From positions 1 through 36,124 of the forward strand of contig JBBRQP010000026.1 of the NCBI GenBank assembly GCA_038226175.1: 36,124 bases of DNA, given 5' to 3'. Origin of the DNA: JBBRQP01 sp038226175. Lineage in GTDB: Bacteria; Cyanobacteriota; Cyanobacteriia; Gloeobacterales; Anthocerotibacteraceae. Made by a program: the position numbers and the translations under genes. Shown here piece by piece: positions 16,116-23,989 of this stretch. Within the stretch, counting starts at the first letter, position 1. Every line of letters begins with the position of its first letter. The notes under the pieces were generated by a model. The model saw only the letters and a program-made list of their open reading frames with translations, was not told where the DNA came from and made no database searches.

Positions 16116-18026
16116 CTATGACATAGTAACGGCTTGCTTAGGAAAATAGGCTTGCATATTCCAACGCAAACTCACACAAACCCTTTCATTATCCAAAAGA
16201 TCCCGCTGCCACTGCCCTTCGTGGAGCGAAGCACTAATTGTATTCATGGCCTTCGTGCCATAACCACCTTGATTTTGGCTAATACTTATGGAGTCCATAA
16301 CGCCATCATTCTCGATGGTCAGTTCGGCACCAGCCTCCGTTTGTTGTAGGCGAATGTAAACATAGGTACCTTGACGTCCGTGGCGCAGGGCATTGGCCAG
16401 CGCCTCGCGGAAAAATCGAAAAATATCTTCTCGGGCATCTAGCCACTGACTTTGATCAAGCGGTTCGGTGAGCGGTTCGAGTTCCAAGACCGGAATTAGT
16501 AGTAATTCACCCTTAGCCCACATTTTATTAAATTCGACCCGAATGCCCTCGTGTAAGCCGCTCTTAAGTTCCGGGCTAATCTCTAATTTGTCCGCTAGAG
16601 AACGCAAATTAGTTAATTCATTGCGAATACCGAGACCGATTTCTCCTAACTCCTGCAAAATTGGCTCAAGGTTTTCAGGTTGCGGACGGTCTAGACAGTT
16701 TTCTAAATCATCCATTACGAGTTTGAGTTGCTGTAACTGTCGGTCATGAATATCTGTTGCAACCCGATAAAGCAGTTTGCGGGCTTGGTTAAGGATAGCT
16801 TGACGCTCGGCTTTACGTAGATTTTCGAGTTCTTCTTGTTGTGCAAAAAATGCTGCTCTTGCCCGTAGCCAAAGCTCACTGATATAGATACTTACGGTAG
16901 TAAAAGTAATCGCACCAAGGATAAAAAATGTCGGCAACAAGAGCTCAAAGGCAAGGACACTCAGATAAACTAGACCGAGCCAGCCCAAGGAGACTAAACC
17001 CCACAGGGCAAACCACAAAGCCAAGGGTGGCAAAGGGCGTTTGGATGGGGCAAAGTAATTAAGAAATATCACCCAAAGCAGGGTCTCACCTAATATAGCC
17101 AGCCCCTGAAGCAATACACTCAAGCGATGATAAGAAGCGCGGTCAAAAATACTGCTCAACATCTGCGCTTCCACTTGCAAAGACGTGAGCCAACCCACAG
17201 GTGTCAAAATATCAGGGGATTGGTGATAGCCAAGAATAATAATTTTTCCTCGAACCTGACAAGGTTCTGCCACCGGACAAATGGCGGGAATAGGTCGCGT
17301 CTCGATCAACTCATCAGGCAAAAAACGCAGATTTTGCTCGGTACTTGTATCAAAAGGCTGACCCCATTTTTGGGCTGCTAGTAGCGCTACAGGAGAGAGA
17401 CGCCAAGGACCACTATTAAATATATCGGTATACCAATCTGGGCTAGTTTGATGACGTACGACCCCGTCGCGATCCGGGCTAATGCCGGTCACCGCCAGAA
17501 CTTGTTCTAAAGGGTGACGATAGGCTTGTCCATCAGCCGTAAAACTCTGGAAATGATTATAGACATTGACTTGTTGCGGAGAGGATCCAGGCTGGGCGGC
17601 AGTTACCAAGATCAACTGGGCATAATAGCGCGTCAACACCTGAGCTAGCGGACAGTCGAGATTAGTCTCCAACAGCGTAATACAGGATTTGGGTAATCCT
17701 AGCGGTACTTGACCGGGCAGTTTGAGAGGTAGCCCAAAGTCCACAGGCAAATTTATGATGATACCGCGAGCACCACCCGCCAAGAGCTGCTCGACTCGGC
17801 GACTATAGGCCGGCCGATCAACTAAGCCATTTTGTCCTGTGAATAGCACGATTTCGACCGGAGCTGGAATAGGATGGGGCAAAAGCCGTACCACACTATC
17901 GCCTGTTGCCAGTTCTCCATTCATAAGGGGCGTCTGGGGCAAGACCCAGCCCCAGAGTAAGCCCCAGGCTACCGCCAGCCAAAAACGGGGATTAGCACGA
18001 TTGAGCATAGAGGGCAAAAACTGCAT
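16116..18026 (-). CDS. CHASE2-domain sensor histidine kinase (NarX/HisKA_3 type)
   Basis: The product is a membrane sensor kinase. After an N-terminal helix, a large extracytoplasmic CHASE2-like region spans about residues 40-300, followed by about three transmembrane segments (305-385). A short coiled coil leads to a HisKA_3 dimerisation region with the phospho-acceptor in DIHDRQLQQLK. The ATPase domain has the N box REALANALRHG, ENDG and GGYGTKAM. HisKA_3 kinases usually pair with LuxR/NarL-type response regulators, but none is encoded nearby. I use ATG at 18026, which removes an overlap with the upstream gene; an in-frame TTG at 18053 would add nine residues. The signal sensed is unknown. 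Confidence 0.88.
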   Translation of the reverse strand: MQFLPSMLNRANPRFWLAVAWGLLWGWVLPQTPLMNGELATGDSVVRLLPHPIPAPVEIVLFTGQNGLVDRPAYSRRVEQLLAGGARGIIINLPVDFGLPLKLPGQVPLGLPKSCITLLETNLDCPLAQVLTRYYAQLILVTAAQPGSSPQQVNVYNHFQSFTADGQAYRHPLEQVLAVTGISPDRDGVVRHQTSPDWYTDIFNSGPWRLSPVALLAAQKWGQPFDTSTEQNLRFLPDELIETRPIPAICPVAEPCQVRGKIIILGYHQSPDILTPVGWLTSLQVEAQMLSSIFDRASYHRLSVLLQGLAILGETLLWVIFLNYFAPSKRPLPPLALWFALWGLVSLGWLGLVYLSVLAFELLLPTFFILGAITFTTVSIYISELWLRARAAFFAQQEELENLRKAERQAILNQARKLLYRVATDIHDRQLQQLKLVMDDLENCLDRPQPENLEPILQELGEIGLGIRNELTNLRSLADKLEISPELKSGLHEGIRVEFNKMWAKGELLLIPVLELEPLTEPLDQSQWLDAREDIFRFFREALANALRHGRQGTYVYIRLQQTEAGAELTIENDGVMDSISISQNQGGYGTKAMNTISASLHEGQWQRDLLDNERVCVSLRWNMQAYFPKQAVTMS

Positions 18027-18036
18027 ACCCCCTAGC

Positions 18037-18459
18037 TTACTGTTTGAGAGCAAGATTAAAGTTAATTACTTGACCGTTAGCGCGCGTCAATGTCACGTTG
18101 AGGTATTGACCAGCAACCTGAAAATTCCACTGATTACCGTCACTAATAATTGGAATCGGCGTAGTCTCAGTTAATTGAATATCTAAAGAAGGCCCTTCGA
18201 TCGAGTGATAACGATTGCCGTCGATTTGGATGGCTAAACGCAGCGTACCGCCGCTACCGGGTCCACGAATAATTTGACCATTACCTGACCAGACTTGACC
18301 ACCCCGACAAAAATGCCGAATTGCCGGAGGTTTTTCGGGAGAGGGAGATACTGTTTGGGTTTGACCCAAAACAGGAGAATCGAAGTCCAAAGTAATCCCT
18401 AAGCTAAACAAACTAATGATTAACCAGAGAGAAGGTATGCTTTGGGATTGTTTGTGCAT
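18037..18459 (-). CDS. Small secreted protein of unknown function
   Basis: The 140-residue product (from ATG at 18459; a GTG at 18480 would add seven) has an N-terminal hydrophobic segment ending near GQTQ, so it is probably exported. The mature part is beta-rich with phrases such as HFCRGGQVWSGNGQIIRG and QWNFQVAGQYLNVTL and has no motif I can assign. It is ten bases upstream of the CHASE2 kinase on the same strand. The likely shared transcript makes an accessory or ligand-binding role for the kinase possible, but nothing in the sequence proves it. Confidence 0.65.
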   Translation of the reverse strand: MHKQSQSIPSLWLIISLFSLGITLDFDSPVLGQTQTVSPSPEKPPAIRHFCRGGQVWSGNGQIIRGPGSGGTLRLAIQIDGNRYHSIEGPSLDIQLTETTPIPIISDGNQWNFQVAGQYLNVTLTRANGQVINFNLALKQ

Positions 18460-18616
18460 AGTACCCAACTGTGAGGACACTGGCCTAGATTACTGGGAGC
18501 CTCTGAGCCTATTTTACGAAGTGAGGCACAGCAGCACGCTACGGTTCAGCGCAATCCTGCCCGAGGGTTCCGCAGCTTTACGGACGTAATGTCGTTGAAG
18601 CGATCAGGATACTCAA

Positions 18617-18878
18617 ATGATTACAGTCCAAATTTTAGGCACTAAACCCGAAGTCCATAGGTTTGTACAAAAAGTAGTCACCATTGGTCATAACCGTAAC
18701 TAGGGTTTTGGTTAATGAACGCCCTAGCTCTCGGACTTGGCTCAAAGGAGGTGAGCAGGCGCGCTTATCTTTTTTCACGCCGCCTTTACGCATTAGTATT
18801 GATAGCGGTTTGAGGATTCAGAGCCCCAGCGGCAATTTGAGTAAAAATCGCGCAATCAGACTCGGCTTAGGGCGGTAG
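18617..18878 (+). pseudogene. Degraded FHA-like domain remnant
   Basis: Between two genes lies a broken reading frame. The first part, from ATG at 18617 to TAG at 18703, ends in VQKVVTIGHNRN. The text continues in another frame with VLVNERPSSRTWLKGGEQ and ends AIRLGLGR before a TAG at 18878. Read together, VTIGxNRN, then NERPSSRT, then RAIRLG, this resembles the order of an FHA phosphothreonine-binding domain (IGR, SR, NG, IxLG), with one frameshift near 18700. Key residues, including the IGR arginine, are changed. The resemblance is by eye only, so confidence is low. The rest of 18481-18906 shows nothing I can name. Confidence 0.3.
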
Positions 18879-18906
18879 ACTGGATCGTACTGGTATGCAG
18901 TAATTC

Positions 18907-19389
18907 ATGAGTTTCTGGAAGCGGCTTTTTCCCAATGCGGATTCTCCCCAAGTTACGCCCAAAGACATGCCTCCTCGGTTTGTCTTTAGCACCACGCGTG
19001 AAGTCGATGTGTACGAACTCGAAGAATTATGTGATGCTGTGGGTTGGTCGCGCCGTCCATTACGCAAGGTCAAAAAAGCCATTGAATGCAGCTTTTGCGT
19101 GGTTTCTCTGTATGAAGAGCTACCAGAAAAACGTCGCCTAATTGGTTTTGCGCGAGCGACCTCAGACCACGCTTTTAACGCAACTATCTGGGATGTCGCA
19201 GTTCATCCTGATTATCAAAGTAAAGGCTTAGGGCGTTCTTTGATGGATAAAATCGTACGAGAATTGCGGACAGCAGATATCAGCAATATCACTCTTTTTG
19301 CTGACCCTCAAGTGGTAAATTTTTATCGCCGTTTAGGCTTTATGTCTGATCCTGAAGGGATCAAAGGCATGTTTTGGTATCCAGATTGA
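18907..19389 (+). CDS. ycf52: Ycf52/NSI-type GNAT acetyltransferase
   Basis: This 160-residue protein is a GCN5-related N-acetyltransferase of the group that includes plastid Ycf52 and the plant chloroplast acetyltransferase NSI. The acetyl-CoA-binding motif A is DVAVHPDYQSKGLGRSLMDK, and the C-terminus NITLFADPQVVNFYRRLGF followed by PEGIKGMFWYP is characteristic of the group. Members in chloroplasts acetylate proteins (NSI is needed for state transitions) and some have serotonin/arylalkylamine activity in vitro; the cyanobacterial substrate is not known. It stands alone on the plus strand. Confidence 0.88.
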   Translation: MSFWKRLFPNADSPQVTPKDMPPRFVFSTTREVDVYELEELCDAVGWSRRPLRKVKKAIECSFCVVSLYEELPEKRRLIGFARATSDHAFNATIWDVAVHPDYQSKGLGRSLMDKIVRELRTADISNITLFADPQVVNFYRRLGFMSDPEGIKGMFWYPD

Positions 19390-19424
19390 TGCTCTAGCCC
19401 TCAGGTTTTACTTGAGTTTGGAGT

Positions 19425-19660
19425 TTAAACGGCCGAATCTCTAAGACTATCTTGGATCTGTTCAACTATCAGGCTGAGTATGTCCGCCATTTCTCATACA
19501 CTAAACCCGCGTGCTACCAACGCTGGCACTGTAGCAAATTCGCCTTCAGCTTTTGGCCTATTCCAAATCCGCTTTACTCATCTGTACTGCCATCTTTACT
19601 TCTGCCACTTCAGAATTGTTTGTGCCTGCTTGCCTGATTTTCTGGTTGGTCAATAGTCTC
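19425..19660 (-). other. Gene-free interval with possible decayed minus-strand reading frame
   Basis: The 383 bases between ycf52 and gpsA (19390-19772) hold no intact gene. On the minus strand, fragments read like coding sequence broken by stops: SEVAEVKMAVQMSKADLE, then EFATVPALVARGFSV, then an ATG at 19490 giving MADILSLIVEQIQDSLRDSAV to a TAA at 19425. The pieces are helical and could be the tail of a small lost regulator, but I cannot assign a family. They may equally be chance. Confidence 0.2.
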
Positions 19661-19772
19661 AACACCGTCATACGCCATGTGTGGGATAACAGGTAATAGC
19701 GTCTCTGCTTGAATGATCGCTGGGGATTGGAGCGAGGGGCTTTTCTCAGGGCATAGATGACTATCTAAGATG

Positions 19773-20684
19773 TTAGAACACTTCTTCTTTGAGATCACGA
19801 GACATCAAAGCCATCAAAGCTGCTTCAGGCGTGGTTTTACCATCTAGTAAAGCGCATACTTGGCTTGCAATAGGGAGTTCAATTTGTTTTTGGGTCGCAA
19901 GCTGTACTAAGACATGGGCGGTGTTGATACCTTCAGCTGTGCCTGTCAGTTGAGAGAGGATATGACCCAAGCTCTCACCTTGGGCTAACCGCCAACCCAC
20001 CTGATAATTACGACTAGTGGGACTCGTACAGGTCGCCTGCAAATCGCCCAACCCCGACAACCCATAAAAAGTTGCTATTTCCCCACCCATCAGTACGCCA
20101 ACGCGCATCACTTCGGTTAGACCCCGGGTGATCAAAGCAGCGCGGGCATTGAGTCCGAGGCTCAGGCCATCGCTGACCCCGGCACTGATCGCAATGACAT
20201 TTTTGAGAGCCCCGCCTAGCTCTACCCCTCGCACATCGCCATTAATATAGACCCGAAACCTTTCACAGGCCAAAAGCTGCTGCACTTGCTGGGCAACCCT
20301 GAGCTTACTACTCGCAATCACCGTGGCACAGGGTAGACCTTGCAGAATTTCTTCAGCTAGATTAGGCCCTGACAAGACGGCTAAGGGCTGCTGGGGTAAA
20401 AATTCTTGCCAAACTTCGCGGGGGGTCAAAATCGTATTAGGCTCTAGCCCTTTTGTAGTCGTCACTAAAGGCACATCCGGTGCAAATTTTACCTGTTGTA
20501 AGGCGGCTGCCACTGGGCGAATTGCCTGCATCGGTAATGCAGAAATCAGCACATCAATACCTTCAGCTATCCCGGTCAAGGATTCAGAACGCGACCAAAT
20601 GTGTACGGTATGTCCCTGTGCCTGTAGTAATTCACTCAGGGCTAATCCCCAAGCTCCCCTGCCCAAAACCCCAACCTTTGTCAC
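19773..20684 (-). CDS. gpsA: Glycerol-3-phosphate dehydrogenase [NAD(P)+]
   Basis: The 303-residue cytoplasmic enzyme reduces dihydroxyacetone phosphate to sn-glycerol 3-phosphate, the backbone for membrane lipids. The Rossmann dinucleotide motif is VGVLGRGAWGLAL at the start. Further family blocks are TTKGLEPN, LSGPNLAEEI, the catalytic-lysine segment GGALKNVIAISAGVSDG, and GLSGLGDLQATCTSPTSRN. Length is slightly short for the family (usually 305-335) but all blocks are present. It lies downstream of infC on the same strand but behind that gene's terminator, so it should have its own promoter. Confidence 0.96.
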   Translation of the reverse strand: MTKVGVLGRGAWGLALSELLQAQGHTVHIWSRSESLTGIAEGIDVLISALPMQAIRPVAAALQQVKFAPDVPLVTTTKGLEPNTILTPREVWQEFLPQQPLAVLSGPNLAEEILQGLPCATVIASSKLRVAQQVQQLLACERFRVYINGDVRGVELGGALKNVIAISAGVSDGLSLGLNARAALITRGLTEVMRVGVLMGGEIATFYGLSGLGDLQATCTSPTSRNYQVGWRLAQGESLGHILSQLTGTAEGINTAHVLVQLATQKQIELPIASQVCALLDGKTTPEAALMALMSRDLKEEVF

Positions 20685-20725
20685 CAGCTCCCCTACCCCT
20701 AGTGCCCTACCCTACTATTGTCCAC

Positions 20726-20754
20726 AAAAAAAAGCCCCTCTAGCGAGTAGGGGG
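20726..20754 (-). terminator. Rho-independent terminator of infC
   Basis: Read on the minus strand, a hairpin CCCCCTA-CTCGC-TAGAGGGG (one bulged A) at 20754-20735 is followed by a C and a run of eight T at 20733-20726. This is a standard intrinsic terminator and lies about 110 bases after the infC stop, ahead of gpsA. Confidence 0.8.
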
Positions 20755-20862
20755 ACTTAGGACGCAGTTAGGAGGTATCTTGTTTATCACTCTAGGCGCG
20801 ATCCCCATGTGCATCTCGTAGCTTCATAAGTTCTTAAGAATAGCGGGGATGAATCCCTCAAG

Positions 20863-21417
20863 TTAGGCTTTTTTGGGGGCAAGAATCATAATCATGTTTT
20901 TACCTTCAGTCAGGGGTTCTTGCTGAACTTCGACCGTATCGCCTAATTCTTGCGCTAGCTTCATCAAGAGCGTACGCGCCATGTCCGCATGTTGGATTTC
21001 TCGTCCCCGGAACATGATCGTACATTTAACTTTGTTGCCTTCGGCGAGAAATTTTTGGGCATTGCGCAGACGTACTTGGTAATCATGCGCCTCAATCGTG
21101 TAACGCATTTTAATCTCTTTGACTTCGACGGTATGCTGCTTTTTCTTAGCCTCGCGCTGCTTCTTTTCTTGCTCAAATTTATATTTACCGTGATCCATAA
21201 TCCGGCACACGGGCGGGTCGGCATCAGGACTGACTAGTACGAGATCGAGTTCTTGTTCTTGCGCCATCGTCAAGGCTTCGCGGGAAGTCATGATGCCGAG
21301 TTGTTTGCCTTCGTTATCGATTACACGAATGCGGGGAAACCGAACGCGGTCATTGATGTAAGGCGCATCAGCGCGTTGGGTTTTAACTGGACGACGGGGC
21401 GAAGGAGTAGAACGCAA
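20863..21417 (-). CDS. infC: Translation initiation factor IF-3
   Basis: The 184-residue protein binds the 30S subunit, keeps subunits apart and checks start-codon pairing. Family blocks are INDRVRFPRIRVID with GIMTSREAL in the N-domain, the lysine-rich linker QEKKQREAKKKQH, and the C-domain KVKCTIMFRGREIQH with MIMILAPKKA at the end. The start appears to be TTG at 21417: no ATG or GTG occurs in frame before residue 43, and the N-terminal block would be lost without it. infC genes commonly use rare start codons (AUU in E. coli) so that IF-3 limits its own translation; the TTG here may serve the same purpose. A terminator follows at 20726-20754. Confidence 0.95.
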   Translation of the reverse strand: MRSTPSPRRPVKTQRADAPYINDRVRFPRIRVIDNEGKQLGIMTSREALTMAQEQELDLVLVSPDADPPVCRIMDHGKYKFEQEKKQREAKKKQHTVEVKEIKMRYTIEAHDYQVRLRNAQKFLAEGNKVKCTIMFRGREIQHADMARTLLMKLAQELGDTVEVQQEPLTEGKNMIMILAPKKA

Positions 21418-21471
21418 ATGGTTTCTCAGATAAAGTCTATTTACTAAGCATAGAAAGGGCTATCGGTGCTG

Positions 21472-21846
21472 TCAAGGTAGAACCTTTTTGATCCCAAAAG
21501 CAAGGGCTAAACTTAACATTCCTATCAACAATGGTGGACCAATCGAGGGCATATGAAACCATAAGGCTAAGGCCGCAGTCGCACAGAAATTGGCAGAACC
21601 GACGGTTGTAATCCTAGTCTTGGGTAAAAGCAGCAAAGCTAGGCTACTCCAAATCATACAAATTAGCAGCCAGGACCAGGGTGTAAAACGAAAAAATAAA
21701 AATAACAAATAGCTTAATCCGTGTTCTAAGTTGCCTTGAGCTAGTAATAGTTGGTACAAAAAATGTGTCGTCGCGAGCACCCCAGCCACAATCAGTAAGA
21801 AGGCTAATAGTGGATCAGTCGTATTAGTTATGGGGGGCTTGACCAT
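21472..21846 (-). CDS. Small multi-pass membrane protein of unknown function
   Basis: The 124-residue product has about four hydrophobic segments, roughly residues 12-35, 43-68, 80-98 and 102-122, separated by short polar turns, and begins with a clear ATG. It carries no catalytic motif that I can see and no signal peptide. It lies 54 bases upstream of infC on the same strand, so the two may share a transcript. I do not recognise the family. Confidence 0.6.
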   Translation of the reverse strand: MVKPPITNTTDPLLAFLLIVAGVLATTHFLYQLLLAQGNLEHGLSYLLFLFFRFTPWSWLLICMIWSSLALLLLPKTRITTVGSANFCATAALALWFHMPSIGPPLLIGMLSLALAFGIKKVLP

Positions 21847-22029
21847 AGCGGCTTCTAGGCAAAGTGCCCTTCTATTGTGGCTTACGCGCTCTCATCTCTA
21901 GTAGCTACAGTCGATATTCGTATTCCCAACTACAAAAGTCCAAAAAGTTGCTCAGCAAACTTGCCATAGACCGCAAAATAGTTTACGCTTCTGTGAAGTC
22001 GAACATAGTTTTGGTTTTCATATCAGAAC

Positions 22030-22140
22030 TATGACGGGGGAACCAAGCTCATCATGAGCGTCTAGGGGTGTATTCCAAGTTTCTTGGATAGGGTAGCTCT
22101 AACCCAAACCCGGCAGCTAACCTCGTAGACAGCAGAGCTT
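22030..22140 (+). promoter_or_regulatory. Cyclic di-AMP riboswitch (ydaO/yuaA type)
   Basis: The leader of the M23 peptidase gene carries the hallmark blocks of the ydaO aptamer in order: GGGGGAACC at 22036-22044, GGGGTGTATTCC at 22065-22076 (consensus GGGGUGAAUCC), and CTCTAACCC with the strongly conserved CAGCTAACCTCGTAGAC at 22113-22129. This class binds c-di-AMP and usually turns expression off. Its known targets include cell-wall peptidases. A downstream CCCCTAG at 22173-22179 is complementary to CTAGGGG at 22062-22068 within the aptamer and may form the alternative pairing; that part is inference. No clear intrinsic terminator follows. Confidence 0.85.
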
Positions 22141-22226
22141 AACGGTTATACAAATTTTGGGTCTTCGCGTTTCCCCTAGTTTGTGTCAATCGAGCGGCAT
22201 TTTACCCACACTCAGCAGGATTGATT

Positions 22227-22844
22227 ATGACCTCCTCGTCCATCAGGTCTTTTTTCCAAGTGGCTATTTTTGCTGGTGCCAGTTGCTTATTGCCAGTTTT
22301 TGCCGAGCCAATCCTTGAAGTCACGCCAGCTAGCTATGACTATGCGCGTCCCAACCTTGTTGAGACGCCTGCGGTTGAATCCGTTGAAGAGGAAAATTTT
22401 TCGCCTGAGGAAGTCACGCGAGCGCGACGGATCAGTTTTGTTAATCCCAAAACCAAACATAACCGTATTAGTGAACAAGGCTATATGTGGCCTGTCAGAG
22501 GCGCTGTGCTCTCACCCTACGGCCCGCGTCATGGTCGAATTCATCCGGGTATCGATATTGATGGCAATACTGGTGATATCGTCGCCGCAGCGCGTTCGGG
22601 CATTGTAGTTACAGCCGGACGCAAATATACTGGCTACGGCAATATGGTGGATATTTTGCATGATGACGGCGTGATCACCCGCTATGGTCATGCCACCAAA
22701 GTGATGGTGCATGTCGGTCAGCAAGTCGCCCAAGGTGAACCGATTATGACCGTGGGCTGTACTGGGCGCTGTACCGGCCCACACGTTCATTTTGAAGTGC
22801 GTAAGGGCGGACATCCCCTTAACCCCATGCCCTATTTGCGCTGA
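22227..22844 (+). CDS. M23-family (LytM) peptidoglycan endopeptidase
   Basis: The 205-residue exported protein is a zinc metallopeptidase that cuts peptide bridges in peptidoglycan. After a signal peptide ending near PVFA (residue 26) comes a spacer, then the M23 domain from about residue 85. The metal and catalytic residues are intact: His106 and Asp110 in HPGIDIDG, His155 in RYGHA, and His186 and His188 in HVHFE. It should therefore be active rather than a degenerate activator. I choose ATG at 22227, with AGGA seven bases upstream, over the TTG two codons earlier. The 5' leader contains a c-di-AMP riboswitch, tying wall cleavage to turgor or wall-stress signalling. Confidence 0.92.
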   Translation: MTSSSIRSFFQVAIFAGASCLLPVFAEPILEVTPASYDYARPNLVETPAVESVEEENFSPEEVTRARRISFVNPKTKHNRISEQGYMWPVRGAVLSPYGPRHGRIHPGIDIDGNTGDIVAAARSGIVVTAGRKYTGYGNMVDILHDDGVITRYGHATKVMVHVGQQVAQGEPIMTVGCTGRCTGPHVHFEVRKGGHPLNPMPYLR

Positions 22845-23470
22845 AGTACCCGCTGAGTTGGTAATTCTTCAAGGGTGATATTTAAATAAAGATGACGGTC
22901 TAAGCCCAAGTGCAAAAAGCCGTCATCGCGCAACTGACCTAGCAACCGGGTCACCGTGACGCGGGTTGTGCCTAGGGCGTTCGCAATATGCTGGTGGGTT
23001 AGACGCACATCTAGGCGTAAGCCCTCTGCGGTGGGCGTACTAAACTCATGGCTTAAGAGCAGTAAAAACCCATGTACCCGGTCGAGAACACGCCGCTTAC
23101 CGGCCAAAGCTAGCATGGTTTCGGTTTGTTGGAGACGGCGGGTCAGTTGCAAATTCATCTCCTGGGTCAAGCGGGGCGATTGTTGGACTTCATCCCAGTT
23201 GAGCCGCAACAAATCACCATCGGTGAGGGCAACAGCTTGGTAAGTCTCAAGCAAGGTCAGCGGTAAACCTAGGGGCATCATCGGGCCTAGCAAGCCCAGC
23301 ATGACTTCATCACCTGTAGGATGAAGGGTCAGCAGTTGCACAATACCGCGATAGACCACCCACAGTTCGCGCGGGCGTAGTTCTAAAATTTCTCCGGCCT
23401 TATAGGGAATGAGCGTGCGTTCACGGTAGAGTTCTTCAAGCCATTCGCGGCGTTTTTCAATCAAAGACAT
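22832..23470 (-). CDS. Crp/Fnr-family transcription regulator
   Basis: The 212-residue protein has an N-terminal cyclic-nucleotide-binding-like domain (about 15-115), a dimerisation helix, and a C-terminal winged helix. The recognition helix region LTHQHIANALGTTRVTVTRLLGQLRD is very close to that of NtcA (cited as a family resemblance). The effector pocket does not show the PRELAA-type cAMP motif: the region around GLLGPMMPLGLPLTLLETY differs from both Crp and NtcA. It is thus an NtcA-like or other cyanobacterial Crp paralogue with similar DNA specificity. Its stop overlaps the end of the convergent M23 gene by 13 bases. Confidence 0.88.
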   Translation of the reverse strand: MSLIEKRREWLEELYRERTLIPYKAGEILELRPRELWVVYRGIVQLLTLHPTGDEVMLGLLGPMMPLGLPLTLLETYQAVALTDGDLLRLNWDEVQQSPRLTQEMNLQLTRRLQQTETMLALAGKRRVLDRVHGFLLLLSHEFSTPTAEGLRLDVRLTHQHIANALGTTRVTVTRLLGQLRDDGFLHLGLDRHLYLNITLEELPTQRVLQRK

Positions 23471-23600
23471 GGCTAGATACCGGATAGTGTCTACACTCTA
23501 CGAGGCCAAGGTAAAGAGAAGGTAAAGGAAAAAGTAATATAAAATACATCAAAGCTATTTTTTTAGAAATTTGTTGACCCTAAAACCTATAATTGAGGCT

Positions 23601-23954
23601 ATGACCCTTGCCAAGATTGCTTCTGACCTCCGCCTTGAGTCTTACCAGTGGCATATATTTATTTGTGTTGATGCCACCAAACTCAAATGTTGTAAAAAAT
23701 CAACGGGACTTGCTGCCTGGGACTATCTCAAACAGCGCATCAAAGAATTAGACCTAGAGGAAGGCACCGTCTGTATCCAGCGCAGTAAAGTCAATTGTTT
23801 GCGCGTCTGTAAATCTGGGCCGATTTTGGTGCTATACCCGGGCGGCTACTGGTATCATTCAGCTACCGAAGAAGTCCTCGAACGTATTTTACAAGAACAT
23901 ATTCTTGGGGGTCAGCCCGTTGCTGACTATGTGTTTGCGCACAACCCGCTATAA
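23601..23954 (+). CDS. Thioredoxin-like [2Fe-2S] ferredoxin
   Basis: The 117-residue protein has the pattern of the thioredoxin-fold [2Fe-2S] ferredoxins: an early strand with Cys22 in HIFICVDATKLKCC (second ligand probably Cys30 or Cys31) and a later CLRVC pair, Cys66 and Cys70, followed by GPILVLYPGGYWY. Members act as small redox carriers, some related to hydrogenase and NuoE subunits; the partner is unknown here. I start at ATG 23601 with GAGG just upstream, rather than the TTG at 23571. The gene is divergent from the Crp regulator and followed by a GNAT gene 35 bases later. Confidence 0.88.
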   Translation: MTLAKIASDLRLESYQWHIFICVDATKLKCCKKSTGLAAWDYLKQRIKELDLEEGTVCIQRSKVNCLRVCKSGPILVLYPGGYWYHSATEEVLERILQEHILGGQPVADYVFAHNPL

Positions 23955-23989
23955 AGCTACACTGACAGGCGCAGTCTATTGTCACACGC

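Noticed and set aside
18684..18878. 64-residue plus-strand frame from a TTG as an intact gene
   Set aside because: It has no ribosome site at the TTG, and its text reads better as the second half of a frameshifted FHA-like remnant.
21418..21420. ATT codon just before the infC TTG as an E. coli-like AUU start
   Set aside because: It is out of frame with the IF-3 coding sequence.
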